Shown here piece by piece: positions 25,254 to 35,031 of a stretch of 64,000 nt of DNA. How positions within the stretch are numbered: position 1 is the first letter of the stretch; every line of letters begins with the position of its first letter. The DNA lies in contig AP017991.1 of NCBI GenBank assembly GCA_003609755.1, positions 620,001 through 684,000 of the forward strand, given 5' to 3'. A model generated the notes under the pieces. That model was not told where the DNA came from. It ran no database searches and worked only from the letters and a program-made list of their open reading frames with translations. Position numbers and translations under genes: made by a program. Source of the stretch: Planktothrix agardhii NIES-204 (GTDB taxonomy: Bacteria; Cyanobacteriota; Cyanobacteriia; Cyanobacteriales; Microcoleaceae).

Positions 25254-27689
25254 TTAACTCAAATCTCTGGTAATATTTTGAAATAGCCAATAATCCTGAT
25301 ATTCTGATAAAATAAACTCCATAGCCTCCTCAAACTTGATCTCTAAATCATAATTTTGAATATCTAGGATCATTTGATAAAACAACTCAAATAAAACTCT
25401 ATGGTCTGGATTCCAAAGCATTAGTTTTCCATTTTTAGAATGTTGAAGTTTTTCTAGCTCAAATAGACTTTTCTCACCACTAATCGGATAATCGCTCTGA
25501 TCTCGACATAGAATAAATTTAAAATTGGGTTTCAAAACCAATAATTCATTCCAGTTTTTCATCCGATGGAAAAAGGGTGCCCCACCTAAATGTAAAAATC
25601 CCACCACAAAACTATGGGTTTGAGTTTGAATAATTAAATGTTCAGGAATGACTCGTTTTCCTAAACGTAAAATATCAAAACTCAAGGGAGAAATCACTAA
25701 CATTAAGGATTCTAAAATTGTGATTAATTTACCTAAATCATCACTATCGGTTAAAATTTTAGGCTTGGATAAATTAGCTTCTAAACAAATTCGTTGCGCC
25801 TTTAAATAATTTTTGAGTTGACGTTTAGCCGCAGAATCAAAGGAGGGGACAAATCCAAATAATTCCCCATTAAATATTTCTAAATTTTGCTGATTTTTCT
25901 CACCAAAAATTTTCGCAATTTGAGTCATTCCCTGTTTCATTTGTTCCAGTTCAATTTCCAACTTTTTTAACCGTCTTTCTACATCACTTTCATCGGTTTG
26001 TAACACTGGAATTAGTTGATGTTTTGGGAGAGGGATTCCATCGACTTTATAGCGGTAATAATCCGCCGCCACATTTAAGACTGTCCGAATAGAAATATGA
26101 TTTAAAATTGCAGTAATTTCATCCACTTCAAATAAATCATCTAGGGTGACATCTAACCCTTGTAATTTTAAATTCAATAACTGTTTTAACTCTTGATTGG
26201 AAGGACGATTAAGAAACACTTGGGACTGGGATACCCGATCAATAATTGACCCATCAAAAACCTGTTTAAATTGTTGCCAGCGATCAGGAAATAGGTTTAA
26301 AATAATTAAACTATTCGGAACATGGGTAAAAATCTCTTTAATCGCGGTTCCAAAACAGTGTAATAATCGTTCATTGTGTTTTAATCCTAATCCCTCCAAC
26401 TGATCAAAAACAATGATTAAAGGTTCATCTAAGAGGGATAAACACCCCAAAACCTTCAATGCTTCTAAAGATGCTTCCTCCCGGCTCAATTCATCTTCCC
26501 AGGAGGGTAAACCCACCCGGTCTAATTCTTCTTGAGGGAGATTATTCATTGCTAACCATTGGGTAATAATTTGACGACGGTTAAAGTCGGTATAGCCACA
26601 AAATTTCACAATTCCTTGTAAAAATTTAGGGGCGTAACCCGCGGCGGAAAAGTTATTATTCCACCACTCCAAAGCCCGTTTTTCAATATGTTGCCAAAAT
26701 TCCCGTTTTGTTTTGGTTTCTGCTTGGGATAAGTCGGTAAATAGCTTTAAATTTCCCCCTTGAATCAGTTGTAATATCTTTTCGTCTTTTTGGGTTTTTG
26801 AGGTAAAATAGTTATCAGTAGATTTAATAATTTCCGAAAAACTATTAGCCAATAAATACTCAATTTGAGTATGAATACTATTCGGAACAATTTGGATTAA
26901 GGATTCTAAAATACGACTATAGGTATGGAATAAAACCGTATCAGGATTATTAGGTTGGCGGATAAATAATAATCTATTTTTAGTTAATAAATCCTTGGCT
27001 AATCGCATCATTAGATGGGTTTTTCCTGATCCGGGTTCCCCAATCACAATTGCTCCTTTGGTTTGATGATTGAAGTCTAATTTAATATCCCCTAAAATAG
27101 CTTTTAAGCGATCGCATTCTTCCGCAAAAATCCCTCTAAAATCCGGGTGATCCTGAAAGGGAGTATCAACACGACTGTTTCCAAAAGGGTTGGGTTGGGT
27201 TTTTAATTCTTTTTTAAGAAATTCATTCACAATATGTTTATAAAGTTGATAGGTAAATGACGCATCATATTTAGCTCTATGGGCAGAATCTTTGATAAAA
27301 AATTGACCCTCTAATTTAAGTCTTAGATGTTTACTTAAAGTCTCTAAAGAATGACTATTTAATTGCGGTAAATAGCGTTGAGCTAGTTCAAAACTACACT
27401 GAAAATCTAATTGAGGGGCAGAAATTCCCACCGCTTTAAATGAATTTCTCAAGATTTCAATATCATTTTGAGCATAATGACAAATAATAATTTGAGATTG
27501 AGCAATTTCCAGAAATTCTTGTAAAATTACTTTTAACGGTTTAGTCAGATGGGCAATTTTAGGACTTTGGGGATGATTTTCCACAAAGGCTTCATAAATT
27601 AATTCTCCTTGATCATTAACAATCGCTAATTCTCTTAAAATCGGTTGTCCTTCCGTATCAATAACAATAAAGTTTTTTTTAGTTTTCAT
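25254..27689 (-). CDS. DEDDh exonuclease fused to a STAND/AAA-like P-loop NTPase (candidate defence protein)
   Basis: The 811-residue protein begins with a DnaQ/RNase T-type 3'-5' exonuclease: Exo I FIVIDTEG (Asp11, Glu13), Exo II ICHYAQNDIEIL (Asp76) and Exo III HRAKYD (His137, Asp142). All DEDDh residues are present. After a linker with the segment PDFRGIFAEECDRLKAILGD, a P-loop NTPase follows with Walker A GEPGSGKT (217-224) and Walker B PLIIVFDQLEG (Asp429), then LFPDRWQQF and FLNRPSNQELKQLLNLKL. A coiled-coil stretch comes at about 580-610 (VERRLKKLEIELEQMKQG). The last 170 residues form a compact domain of unknown type. I know no characterised protein with this order. A nuclease joined to a STAND-like ATPase is typical of antiphage sensors. 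Single gene, flanked by MITEs. Confidence 0.75.
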   Translation of the reverse strand: MKTKKNFIVIDTEGQPILRELAIVNDQGELIYEAFVENHPQSPKIAHLTKPLKVILQEFLEIAQSQIIICHYAQNDIEILRNSFKAVGISAPQLDFQCSFELAQRYLPQLNSHSLETLSKHLRLKLEGQFFIKDSAHRAKYDASFTYQLYKHIVNEFLKKELKTQPNPFGNSRVDTPFQDHPDFRGIFAEECDRLKAILGDIKLDFNHQTKGAIVIGEPGSGKTHLMMRLAKDLLTKNRLLFIRQPNNPDTVLFHTYSRILESLIQIVPNSIHTQIEYLLANSFSEIIKSTDNYFTSKTQKDEKILQLIQGGNLKLFTDLSQAETKTKREFWQHIEKRALEWWNNNFSAAGYAPKFLQGIVKFCGYTDFNRRQIITQWLAMNNLPQEELDRVGLPSWEDELSREEASLEALKVLGCLSLLDEPLIIVFDQLEGLGLKHNERLLHCFGTAIKEIFTHVPNSLIILNLFPDRWQQFKQVFDGSIIDRVSQSQVFLNRPSNQELKQLLNLKLQGLDVTLDDLFEVDEITAILNHISIRTVLNVAADYYRYKVDGIPLPKHQLIPVLQTDESDVERRLKKLEIELEQMKQGMTQIAKIFGEKNQQNLEIFNGELFGFVPSFDSAAKRQLKNYLKAQRICLEANLSKPKILTDSDDLGKLITILESLMLVISPLSFDILRLGKRVIPEHLIIQTQTHSFVVGFLHLGGAPFFHRMKNWNELLVLKPNFKFILCRDQSDYPISGEKSLFELEKLQHSKNGKLMLWNPDHRVLFELFYQMILDIQNYDLEIKFEEAMEFILSEYQDYWLFQNITRDLS

Positions 27690-27917
27690 AGCAATTAATG
27701 AGAATAAATAATCTGTAAACGTAGAATTAAATGATCGAGATCACAAGATCCCCTAAACTGCTCTCACTTGCTTCTATGTTCATTGTCACTCAAATTGAAC
27801 GTTATCATCACAGAATTTTAGAGATGAGCGTCCCTGATTTAACCGGGAAAATACGGAATAATTAAATTATTGAGTTGATCTCTATTTTTTCAACCGTTAA
27901 GGATTTGGAGGGTGATT

Positions 27918-28031
27918 ATGAAAGTTTATCCCAAACCATTGCGCTCTAACCCCTACAATAGTTACCGCGACCCGAAAACGGGACGCTGGTTAGTTGTCAA
28001 ACCCCTGGAGAATTCGGCTAAAATGGATTAA
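27918..28031 (+). CDS. Small conserved-looking protein, 37 residues
   Basis: An ATG behind GGAGGGTGATT opens MKVYPKPLRSNPYNSYRDPK and TGRWLVVKPLENSAKMD. The strong ribosome site, basic composition and the SNPYxSYRDPxTGRW core suggest a real small gene; I recall similar short cyanobacterial proteins but cannot name a family. It lies 81 bases upstream of the photolyase gene on the same strand and might be its leader gene. Confidence 0.55.
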   Translation: MKVYPKPLRSNPYNSYRDPKTGRWLVVKPLENSAKMD

Positions 28032-28112
28032 GTGTAACGTTTTGTAAATCCGTGAGTTAGACTAACAGACGGACTACTAAAACGAACTTAACCCTTTAGA
28101 CGGCTAATCATT

Positions 28113-29585
28113 GTGACCCCAAAACGAATTTTAATCTGGTATCGAAACGATTTACGACTACATGACCATCAACCCTTATCCTCAGCATTAAACACTCAAG
28201 CACAGATTATTCCTGTGTATTGTTTTGACCCTCGACAGTTTACTCAAACCTCCTATGGATTCCCCAAAACGGGAGCATTTCGCACTCAATTTTTATTGGA
28301 AAGCGTTGCGGATTTACGTCAATCTTTCAGAAAGTTGGGAAGTGATTTAATCCTTCGTCTAGGGAAGCCAGAAATAATTATTCCTGAATTAGTTAAAATC
28401 CTCAATATTGATGCAGTCTATTATTATCAAGAAGCCACTTCCGAGGAATTAACCATAGAACAAAATTTAAAAACTGCCTTAGCTGCTTTAGGAGTTGTGG
28501 TCAAATCCTATTGGGGTGCAACACTTTATTCTATAACAGATTTACCCTTTTCTATTCCTCAACTTCCAGAAATTTTTACTCAATTTAGAAAGCAAGTTGA
28601 ATCTCAATCAATTATAAATAGTCTTTTTACTTCTCCTAAACAATTACCCCATTTACCTGAAATAGAAACAGGAAACTTACCCAATATTCAAGATTTAGGT
28701 TTAGGAACACCTGTTTTTGATTCTCGGTCAGTGATGAAATTTCAAGGTGGAGAAACCGCAGGATTAGATCGTTTAAAAAATTATATTTGGGAACAGGATT
28801 GTCTCAAAAATTATAAAGAAACCCGCAATGGAATGTTAGGAGAAAATTATTCTTCTAAGTTTTCCCCATGGTTAGCATTAGGTTGTTTGTCCCCCCGACT
28901 AATTTATAATACAGTTCAAACCTACGAAAAAGAACGGGTAAAAAACGATTCAACTTACTGGTTAATTTTTGAATTATTATGGCGAGATTATTTTAAATTT
29001 ATTGCTTTAAAACATGGGAATAAAATATTTTATCCCCAGGGTCTACAAGGAATTTCTATTCCTTGGAAATACAATCCAAAACAGTTTGAACAATGGCAAC
29101 GGGGAATCACAGGTTTTCCCTTAGTAGATGCGAATATGCGGGAATTATTAACAACAGGATTTATGTCAAACCGAGGGCGGCAAAATGTAGCCAGTTTCCT
29201 CACCAAAAATTTAGGAATTAATTGGCAAAGAGGGGCAGAATGGTTTGAATCTTTGTTAATTGATTATGATGTGTGTAGCAATTGGGGTAACTGGAATTAT
29301 AACGCTGGAGTGGGAAATGATGCCAGAGGATTCCGCTATTTTAATATTCTCAAACAATCCCAAGATTATGACCCCAATGGGGATTATATTAAACATTGGC
29401 TGCCGGAATTAAAGGATTTACCCCCATCAAAAGTTCATCAACCTTGGAAATTATTGCCCGTTGAACAAAAACGCTTTAGGGTAATTTTAGGCGTTGACTA
29501 TCCTCAACCCATGGTTGATTTAGAACAATCGGTTAAAGTGAATCAATTGATTTATGAAACTGCGGTTAGAAAAAACTTAGGTTAG
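28113..29585 (+). CDS. DASH-type cryptochrome/deoxyribodipyrimidine photolyase
   Basis: The 490-residue protein starts at a GTG (MTPKRILIWYRNDLRLHDHQ). The N-terminal photolyase domain binds the antenna; the C-terminal FAD domain shows FSPWLALGCLSPRLIY, ELLWRDYFKFIALKHG, NMRELLTTGFMSNRGRQNVA, DYDVCSNWGNWNYNAGVGND and the DPNGDYIKHWLPEL motif. NRGRQNVASFL and the VGNDARGFRYFN segment favour the cryptochrome-DASH branch, whose members repair cyclobutane dimers in single-stranded DNA. The end is slightly extended beyond HQPWKL. Confidence 0.9.
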   Translation: MTPKRILIWYRNDLRLHDHQPLSSALNTQAQIIPVYCFDPRQFTQTSYGFPKTGAFRTQFLLESVADLRQSFRKLGSDLILRLGKPEIIIPELVKILNIDAVYYYQEATSEELTIEQNLKTALAALGVVVKSYWGATLYSITDLPFSIPQLPEIFTQFRKQVESQSIINSLFTSPKQLPHLPEIETGNLPNIQDLGLGTPVFDSRSVMKFQGGETAGLDRLKNYIWEQDCLKNYKETRNGMLGENYSSKFSPWLALGCLSPRLIYNTVQTYEKERVKNDSTYWLIFELLWRDYFKFIALKHGNKIFYPQGLQGISIPWKYNPKQFEQWQRGITGFPLVDANMRELLTTGFMSNRGRQNVASFLTKNLGINWQRGAEWFESLLIDYDVCSNWGNWNYNAGVGNDARGFRYFNILKQSQDYDPNGDYIKHWLPELKDLPPSKVHQPWKLLPVEQKRFRVILGVDYPQPMVDLEQSVKVNQLIYETAVRKNLG

Positions 29586-29593
29586 CTGAATTT

Positions 29594-29747
29594 TATAGCA
29601 GGGAACAGGGAACGCCGGATCAGGGAACAGCCCCCCCAACCCCCCGTGCACGCAGGGCTAGGGGGGGAGGGAACACCGGGGGAAATCACTTCACCGTCTG
29701 GGTTCCAAGATCCGTCTGGTGTCCTAACTGCCTTGGCGGTTGCTATA
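29594..29747. mobile_element. MITE-like element with TATAGCA/TGCTATA ends
   Basis: TATAGCAGGGAACAGGG at the left and GGCGGTTGCTATA at the right bracket a GC palindrome (29640) and a stretch ACTTCACCGTCT...GTCCTAA that reappears at 36861-36920. Placed between convergent photolyase and amidohydrolase genes; no coding potential. Confidence 0.55.
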
Positions 29748-29775
29748 ACTGGGTAACGGATATTTTTGCGATTGA

Positions 29776-30972
29776 TTAATTCTTCTCCGTTGCTAATTGT
29801 TTTTGACAAAATTTATAGGCAGAATAGGCTAAAGTTACCACCCCCGTAATAATTGCCGATTCATCAATTTCAAACTTAGGATGATGTAAGGGATAATTAT
29901 GTTTATTTTTGTGTCCGACACCTAAGCGAAACATCATGCCGGGTGCATAATCTAAATAGACAGAAAAATCCTCTGCACCTAAAGAGGGTTCGGGTAAATT
30001 CAAAACCGCACCAGACCCAAATGCTTCTCTAACACTTTCTTCGACAATTTGAGTTAACATCGGATCATTCTGCACCGAGGGAACACCTCGACGATAATTT
30101 AACTCATAATTTGCCCCGTACATTTGGCAAATATTAGCAACAATTTGTTCTATCCAACCCGGTAAAGATGCGTAGGTTTCAGGATGAAGCGATCGCACCG
30201 TTCCTAATAGTTTAACCTGATCCGCAATAATATTAGGTGCCCGTCCGCCTACAATTTGACCAATGGATAAAACCACAGGTCTTAAAGGGTTTTGAGTGCG
30301 ACTAATCGCCTGTTGTAACATGGTAATTACCTGGGCCGCGATCCAAATCCCATCCTTAGCTTCATGGGGTCGCGCCCCGTGACCCGACTCTCCGATAATC
30401 GTTAATTCCAAATCATCCGCCGCCGCCGTTAACGCCCCCTGTCGCAGTCCCACACATCCGGCGGGAATACTGGGGAAGACATGAACCCCCAAAATCGCTG
30501 CCACGTCCTCCATGACGTTATCATGTACCATCCAGGTTGCCCCTTTAGCAATTTCTTCCGCCGGTTGAAACAAAAACCTCACTTTGCCCGGAAAATTCTG
30601 ACCTAAATGAGACAAAACCATCGCTGTTCCTAACCCTAACGTGGTGTGCAAGTCATGTCCGCAAGCGTGCATCACTCCAATCTGTCGAGAGGCATACTCT
30701 AACCCAGTTAATTCGGTCATGGGTAGAGCGTCCATATCAGTGCGAATAGCAAACCAACGGGGGTTGGTAGTATTTCCCTTGAATTCTCCCACGACTCCCG
30801 TTGTCCCCACACCTTCTTGTACCTTAATCCCACAGGAGGATAAAACCCCGGCGACATAAGCTGAGGTTTGATATTCTTGACCACTGAGTTCTGGATGGGC
30901 ATGAATATGGCGACGAATCTCAATTAACCTAGGGGCTAAGGTTGTGGCAATATCTTTAATTTTTTCCAGCAT
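29776..30972 (-). CDS. M20 family amidohydrolase (N-acyl-amino acid/IAA-amino acid hydrolase type)
   Basis: The 398-residue protein starts MLEKIKDIATTLAPRLIEIR and shows the M20D signatures: RRHIHAHPELSGQEYQT, the metal-binding GVMHACGHDLHTTLGLG, the Glu-Glu pair in FLFQPAEEIAKGA, GESGHGARPHEAKDG in the dimerisation lid and NLPEPSLGAEDFSVYLDYAP near the end. Such enzymes release amino acids from N-acyl conjugates in the cytoplasm; the physiological substrate here is not known. It converges on the photolyase gene across the MITE-like element. Confidence 0.9.
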   Translation of the reverse strand: MLEKIKDIATTLAPRLIEIRRHIHAHPELSGQEYQTSAYVAGVLSSCGIKVQEGVGTTGVVGEFKGNTTNPRWFAIRTDMDALPMTELTGLEYASRQIGVMHACGHDLHTTLGLGTAMVLSHLGQNFPGKVRFLFQPAEEIAKGATWMVHDNVMEDVAAILGVHVFPSIPAGCVGLRQGALTAAADDLELTIIGESGHGARPHEAKDGIWIAAQVITMLQQAISRTQNPLRPVVLSIGQIVGGRAPNIIADQVKLLGTVRSLHPETYASLPGWIEQIVANICQMYGANYELNYRRGVPSVQNDPMLTQIVEESVREAFGSGAVLNLPEPSLGAEDFSVYLDYAPGMMFRLGVGHKNKHNYPLHHPKFEIDESAIITGVVTLAYSAYKFCQKQLATEKN

Positions 30973-31122
30973 ATAATCTATTGAAGTTATTGATAACTAG
31001 ACTCATATTAATTCTGTGTGAAGTTGCCAGGAATTGATCCCTCCCAACCTCCCTCTTTTTAATATTCCCGCTTTTTGTTACAATCTGTAAACAAACGCTT
31101 AAGGTAAAGGGCAGTCTAACAA

Positions 31123-32592
31123 ATGCGGGTTGCGATCGCAGGAGCAGGTTTAGCGGGCATGGCTACGGCAATTGACCTAGTGGATGCCGGACACGAAGTA
31201 GAGATTTTTGAATCCCGTCCCTTTGTCGGGGGTAAAGTTAGCAGTTGGATAGACCCGGAAGGCAACCATATTGAAATGGGGTTGCACGTCTTTTTTGGCT
31301 GCTACTATAACTTATTTGAACTGATGAGAAAGGTGGGGGCGATTGACAACCTTGGGTTAAAAGACCATACCCACATTTTTATCAATACCGGGGGGAAAAC
31401 TGGCAGTTTAGACTTTCGCTTCATTACCGGGGCTCCTTTTAACGGGTTGAAGGCGTTTTTCACCACATCCCAACTCTCGGTGATTGATAAATTACAAAAT
31501 GCGATCGCTTTGGGGACTAGCCCGATTGTTCAAGGGTTGGTAGACTTTAAAGGAGCGATGAGGACTATCCGCGAGTTAGATAGAGTTAGTTTTGCGGACT
31601 GGTTTCGCAGTCATGGCGGTTCTGAAGGTAGTCTAAAACGGATGTGGAACCCGATTGCCTATGCCTTGGGATTTATTGATACTGAGAATATTTCCGCTCG
31701 GTGTATGTTAACGATTTTCCTATTTTTTGCCACCAAAACAGAGGCATCTATGTTGCGAATGTTGACAGGATCTCCGGCGGAATATTTGCATAAACCTATT
31801 GTGAATTATTTGGAACAAAGAGGTGTGAAAATTCATACCCGGCGTCGAGTTCGAGAAATACAGTTTTCAGAAATAGAAGGTAAAACTTATGTGACGGGAA
31901 TGGTAGTCGCCAAAGGAGAAACTGAAGAAACAATTATTGCCGATGCCTATGTTTTCGCCGGGGATATTCCGGGGGTACAAAAAATGATTCCCACCGCTTG
32001 GCGAAAATGGTCGGAGTTTGACAATATTTATAAGTTAGAAGCGGTTCCCGTGGCAACGGTACAACTGCGGTTTGATGGTTGGGTGACGGAATTAAATGAT
32101 CCCCAAAAACGTCAACAACTTAAAGAAGCCGCCGGAATTGATAATTTATTATATACAGCCGATGCGGATTTTTCCTGTTTTTCTGACTTAGCTTTATCCA
32201 GTCCGGCGGACTATTATCGAGAGGGACAAGGATCTTTATTACAGTTAGTTTTAACCCCTGGAGATCCTTTTATTAAACAAAATAATCAGGAAATTGCCCA
32301 GCACGTTTTAAAACAAGTTCATAATTTATTTCCTAGTTCCAGGGAATTGAATATGACCTGGTATAGTGTGGTTAAATTAGCTCAATCTTTATATCGAGAA
32401 TCCCCTGGAATGGACGCCTATCGTCCGGCCCAAAAAACTCCTGTTGCTAATTTCTTTTTAGCCGGAAGTTACACACAACAGGATTATATTGATAGTATGG
32501 AAGGGGCAACTATTTCAGGACGACAGGCGGCTAAGGCTATATTAGAAACTAGCTTTTCCGATCTTAAACCTTCCCCTGTTGTTGCTGGATAA
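31123..32592 (+). CDS. crtQ: Zeta-carotene desaturase (CrtQ/Zds)
   Basis: It converts 9,9'-di-cis-zeta-carotene to 7,9,9',7'-tetra-cis-lycopene in the cyanobacterial/plant carotenoid pathway. The 489-residue protein opens with the FAD Rossmann motif [20 protein letters not shown] and then [19 protein letters not shown]. It also has [17 protein letters not shown] and [20 protein letters not shown], and ends with the substrate/FAD motif [20 protein letters not shown]. These separate it from phytoene desaturase (CrtP). The next gene encodes the SRPBCC protein that also follows crtQ in Synechocystis (slr0940-slr0941), supporting the call. Confidence 0.95.
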   Translation: MRVAIAGAGLAGMATAIDLVDAGHEVEIFESRPFVGGKVSSWIDPEGNHIEMGLHVFFGCYYNLFELMRKVGAIDNLGLKDHTHIFINTGGKTGSLDFRFITGAPFNGLKAFFTTSQLSVIDKLQNAIALGTSPIVQGLVDFKGAMRTIRELDRVSFADWFRSHGGSEGSLKRMWNPIAYALGFIDTENISARCMLTIFLFFATKTEASMLRMLTGSPAEYLHKPIVNYLEQRGVKIHTRRRVREIQFSEIEGKTYVTGMVVAKGETEETIIADAYVFAGDIPGVQKMIPTAWRKWSEFDNIYKLEAVPVATVQLRFDGWVTELNDPQKRQQLKEAAGIDNLLYTADADFSCFSDLALSSPADYYREGQGSLLQLVLTPGDPFIKQNNQEIAQHVLKQVHNLFPSSRELNMTWYSVVKLAQSLYRESPGMDAYRPAQKTPVANFFLAGSYTQQDYIDSMEGATISGRQAAKAILETSFSDLKPSPVVAG

Positions 32593-32717
32593 TTGAGGAT
32601 TTTATCTTAATAATTAGCCTGAAATTTATGATTTTGGCTAATTATTATTTAGGATTCACATTGTATAGCAATACTACAAATTCAATTAGGTAAAATCTTT
32701 ATAAATTTGTAAATATT

Positions 32718-33164
32718 ATGGCTGATTGGTTAGAACATAGTGTGCAAGTTGAAGTTCCGGTTCCCATTGATATCTCTTGGATTTTGTGGTCGGATTTGGA
32801 ACAAATGCCCCGTTGGATGAAATGGATTGATTCAGTTAAAATTTTAGAAGATAATCCTGATTTATCCCGTTGGAAATTAGCCACAGGTAATTTGGAATTT
32901 AGTTGGTTATCAAGGATTTTAAAACAAATTCCTAATCAAATTATTCAATGGGAATCAGTAGATGGTTTACCGAATCGGGGAGCAATTAGGTTTTATGATC
33001 GTCATGGGAGTAGTATTGTTAAATTAACTGTTTCTTATGCCATTCCTGGGATTTTAGGACAACTGATGGATAATTTATTTTTGGGTGGAGTAGTGGAGTC
33101 AACCCTACAAAAAGATTTAGAACGGTTTAAGGATTATGCCATAGAATATTATGGTAATTCTTGA
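32718..33164 (+). CDS. SRPBCC (START-like) family protein, cyclase/dehydrase type
   Basis: The 148-residue protein starts MADWLEHSVQVEVPVPIDIS and shows the SRPBCC pattern: WSDLEQMPRWMKWIDSV, then SRWKLATGNLEFSW, IIQWESVDGLPNRGAIRFYD and a long C-terminal helix (LGGVVESTLQKDLERFKDYA). This fold makes a hydrophobic pocket, so a role in handling carotenoid intermediates is plausible. It is 125 bases after crtQ, a pairing conserved in cyanobacteria; the actual ligand is unknown. Confidence 0.8.
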   Translation: MADWLEHSVQVEVPVPIDISWILWSDLEQMPRWMKWIDSVKILEDNPDLSRWKLATGNLEFSWLSRILKQIPNQIIQWESVDGLPNRGAIRFYDRHGSSIVKLTVSYAIPGILGQLMDNLFLGGVVESTLQKDLERFKDYAIEYYGNS

Positions 33165-33224
33165 AATTAACATCCGTTAAAATCTTTATCCGTCAAATCC
33201 CTTTAATCCGTTAAAATCCGTGTT

Positions 33225-33662
33225 ATGAATTTACCCTCATTTTTGTGGTTATGGAAAATTGCGGCTTGGTCGATGGGATTTTCTGTCTTCGCTTATGTAT
33301 TGTTAGCGATGACAGGAGGATGGATGCTATATTCCCGAAAAAATCAACAACCTCGACTTAACGGACTCAGAACTTTTCATTACCTTATAGGTGGGGTAAT
33401 GGTGAGTTTAGTCCTAATTTTACTAACCGTTGGCTTAGTGGGTACTCTTGGATATTACGGGAGTTTAGGGCATTCAATTCATCTAGGTGCCGGATTAATT
33501 GTGGTAAGTTTAGTATTAGGATCGGCTTGGAGTGCTACCCAAATTAATCCTAAAAATACCTGGGCGCGCCCCCTTCATCTTGGCATAAATATGGGTTTAT
33601 TTTTTGCTTTTACTGCGGTTTCTTTATCCGGGTGGGTAATTGTTCAGAAATATTTACCTTGA
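33225..33662 (+). CDS. DUF4079-like four-helix membrane protein
   Basis: The 145-residue protein has four hydrophobic segments: about 8-33, 48-72 (YLIGGVMVSLVLILLTVGLV), 80-100 (HLGAGLIVVSLVLGSAW) and 118-140. It carries histidines in FHYLIG, HSIHLGAG and PLHLGINMG that could hold haem. This layout is that of cyanobacterial DUF4079 proteins, which resemble cytochrome b561-type membrane domains. It follows crtQ and the SRPBCC gene on the same strand with a 60-base gap. Confidence 0.7.
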   Translation: MNLPSFLWLWKIAAWSMGFSVFAYVLLAMTGGWMLYSRKNQQPRLNGLRTFHYLIGGVMVSLVLILLTVGLVGTLGYYGSLGHSIHLGAGLIVVSLVLGSAWSATQINPKNTWARPLHLGINMGLFFAFTAVSLSGWVIVQKYLP

Positions 33663-33707
33663 TGTAATTATTCATACAAAATCTGGTGATCAATAGATTA
33701 AAATTTA

Positions 33708-33885
33708 TGACGTTATCTTGACCCCTCAGAAATTCAAAGACTACAGGAAATTAGCCAACAGTCTTTGAGTTTGAATCCTATCCTTATCTCAATCTGAAGC
33801 CGAGAAAATATATGCCCAAATTCAAACTGAATTTGAGCAAGTTAAAACCGCACTACAACAAGAATTAAATCCCAGCACCATCTAA
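33708..33885 (+). pseudogene. Unidentified gene remnant (C-terminal fragment)
   Basis: From about 33720 one frame reads DPSEIQRLQEISQQSLSLN and PILIS. A one-base shift near 33790 gives SEAEKIYAQIQTEFEQVKTA, LQQELNPSTI and a stop at 33883-33885. The two pieces read as one helical protein end with a frameshift. I do not recognise the family. It overlaps the end of the convergent cysE gene by 21 bases. Confidence 0.35.
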
Positions 33886-34680
33886 AAATTGTTGAATAGT
33901 TCTATCTTTTATCCGACAATGGGTAGCCGTCGAAACCGAGTATTCCTGACCATAATGGGTGGTTTGTTCCTGAACCGATAACCTATCGGGGTTGGGACAG
34001 TATTCTAATTTCAGAGCCGCTTCGAGTTGATTTTGAGCCACAGAAGATTGCTGTTGTAGGGACTGTACTTGTTGTTCCAATAGTTCAATCCGATCCACTA
34101 ACATCCTAATCACCTGCGCCTCCGAGTCAGGAAGACTGCCATGTTCGAGGGGATCAATCCGCACCCCAGAGCGATAGACAATCCTACCCGGAATCCCGAC
34201 CACGGTACAATTAGCTGGAACATCCCGCAGAACCACCGATCCGGCCCCAATCCGAACATTCTCCCCCAATTGAATATTACCTAAAACTTTAGCTCCGGCG
34301 CCGACCACCACATTTTCCCCCAGAGTAGGATGGCGTTTACCGCTTTCTTTCCCTGTGCCTCCCAGGGTGACGCCTTGATAAATCAGGCAAAAATCCCCTA
34401 AAATAGCCGTCTCACCAATCACAACTCCCATACCATGATCGATGAATACGCCCTTACCAATCACAGCCCCAGGATGAATTTCGATTCCCGTCAGAAACCG
34501 AGCCAGATGGGAAATTAGACGGGGGATAAAGGGAAGCCCAAAACCATATAACCCGTGTGCTAGGCGGTGGCATAATAAAGCCTGAAGACCGGGATAGCAG
34601 AAGATAACTTCTAACCAGTTGCGAGCAGCAGGATCACGTTCAAAGATAATGCTGAAGTCATGTTGAAGGGTCTTGAGCAT
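33865..34680 (-). CDS. cysE: Serine O-acetyltransferase
   Basis: CysE acetylates serine with acetyl-CoA, the first step of cysteine synthesis. The 271-residue protein has the SATase helical N-terminus (DPAARNWLEVIFCYPGLQAL), then the left-handed beta-helix hexapeptides with the catalytic stretch GIEIHPGAVIGKGVFIDHG, VIGETAILGDFCLIYQGVTL and the GTGKESGKRHPTLG loop, ending DVPANCTVVGIPGRIVYRSG. About 75 residues follow the usual end, including a coiled coil (MLVDRIELLEQQVQSLQQQ) that could mediate oligomerisation; the C-terminal Ile needed for binding cysteine synthase is present as the last residue (GAGI). Confidence 0.95.
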   Translation of the reverse strand: MLKTLQHDFSIIFERDPAARNWLEVIFCYPGLQALLCHRLAHGLYGFGLPFIPRLISHLARFLTGIEIHPGAVIGKGVFIDHGMGVVIGETAILGDFCLIYQGVTLGGTGKESGKRHPTLGENVVVGAGAKVLGNIQLGENVRIGAGSVVLRDVPANCTVVGIPGRIVYRSGVRIDPLEHGSLPDSEAQVIRMLVDRIELLEQQVQSLQQQSSVAQNQLEAALKLEYCPNPDRLSVQEQTTHYGQEYSVSTATHCRIKDRTIQQFLDGAGI

Positions 34681-34819
34681 TGATTAATAACCCGTTATTG
34701 TTATACAGACTACTACTCCCATTTTAGGGGATGACGGTATTTTGATCGGATGTACAATGTATTCTTTTCAGGTTCGGATTTCCGAATTGACCCTTGCAAG
34801 ATAAGTTTTCCTAATTAAT

Positions 34820-34978
34820 ATGCTGTTAATATTCACTTTTTTAATTATGTTTTTGGCAGTTCTGGTCATGGAGGAAGGAATTTTCTCTATCATTGATGTG
34901 ATTACAGGACTACACTTACCCAATTCGATCAGTTTAGTCGTACTATTAGTCCTACTCTCTTGGTGCTTGGAAGATTAA
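34820..34978 (+). CDS. Small hydrophobic protein, 52 residues
   Basis: The frame MLLIFTFLIMFLAVLVMEEG, then IFSIIDVITGLHLPNSISLV and VLLVLLSWCLED, has two membrane-like segments with a short polar loop. The ribosome site is weak (AATTAAT only). It lies between cysE and the PBP2 gene, upstream of the latter by 53 bases. Membrane-protein composition argues for a real small gene, but there is no family match I can name. Confidence 0.4.
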   Translation: MLLIFTFLIMFLAVLVMEEGIFSIIDVITGLHLPNSISLVVLLVLLSWCLED

Positions 34979-35031
34979 ACTAGGGTTAAAGTCAACCCAC
35001 AATAACAATCTATTTTAAAATTTGGAGAATT

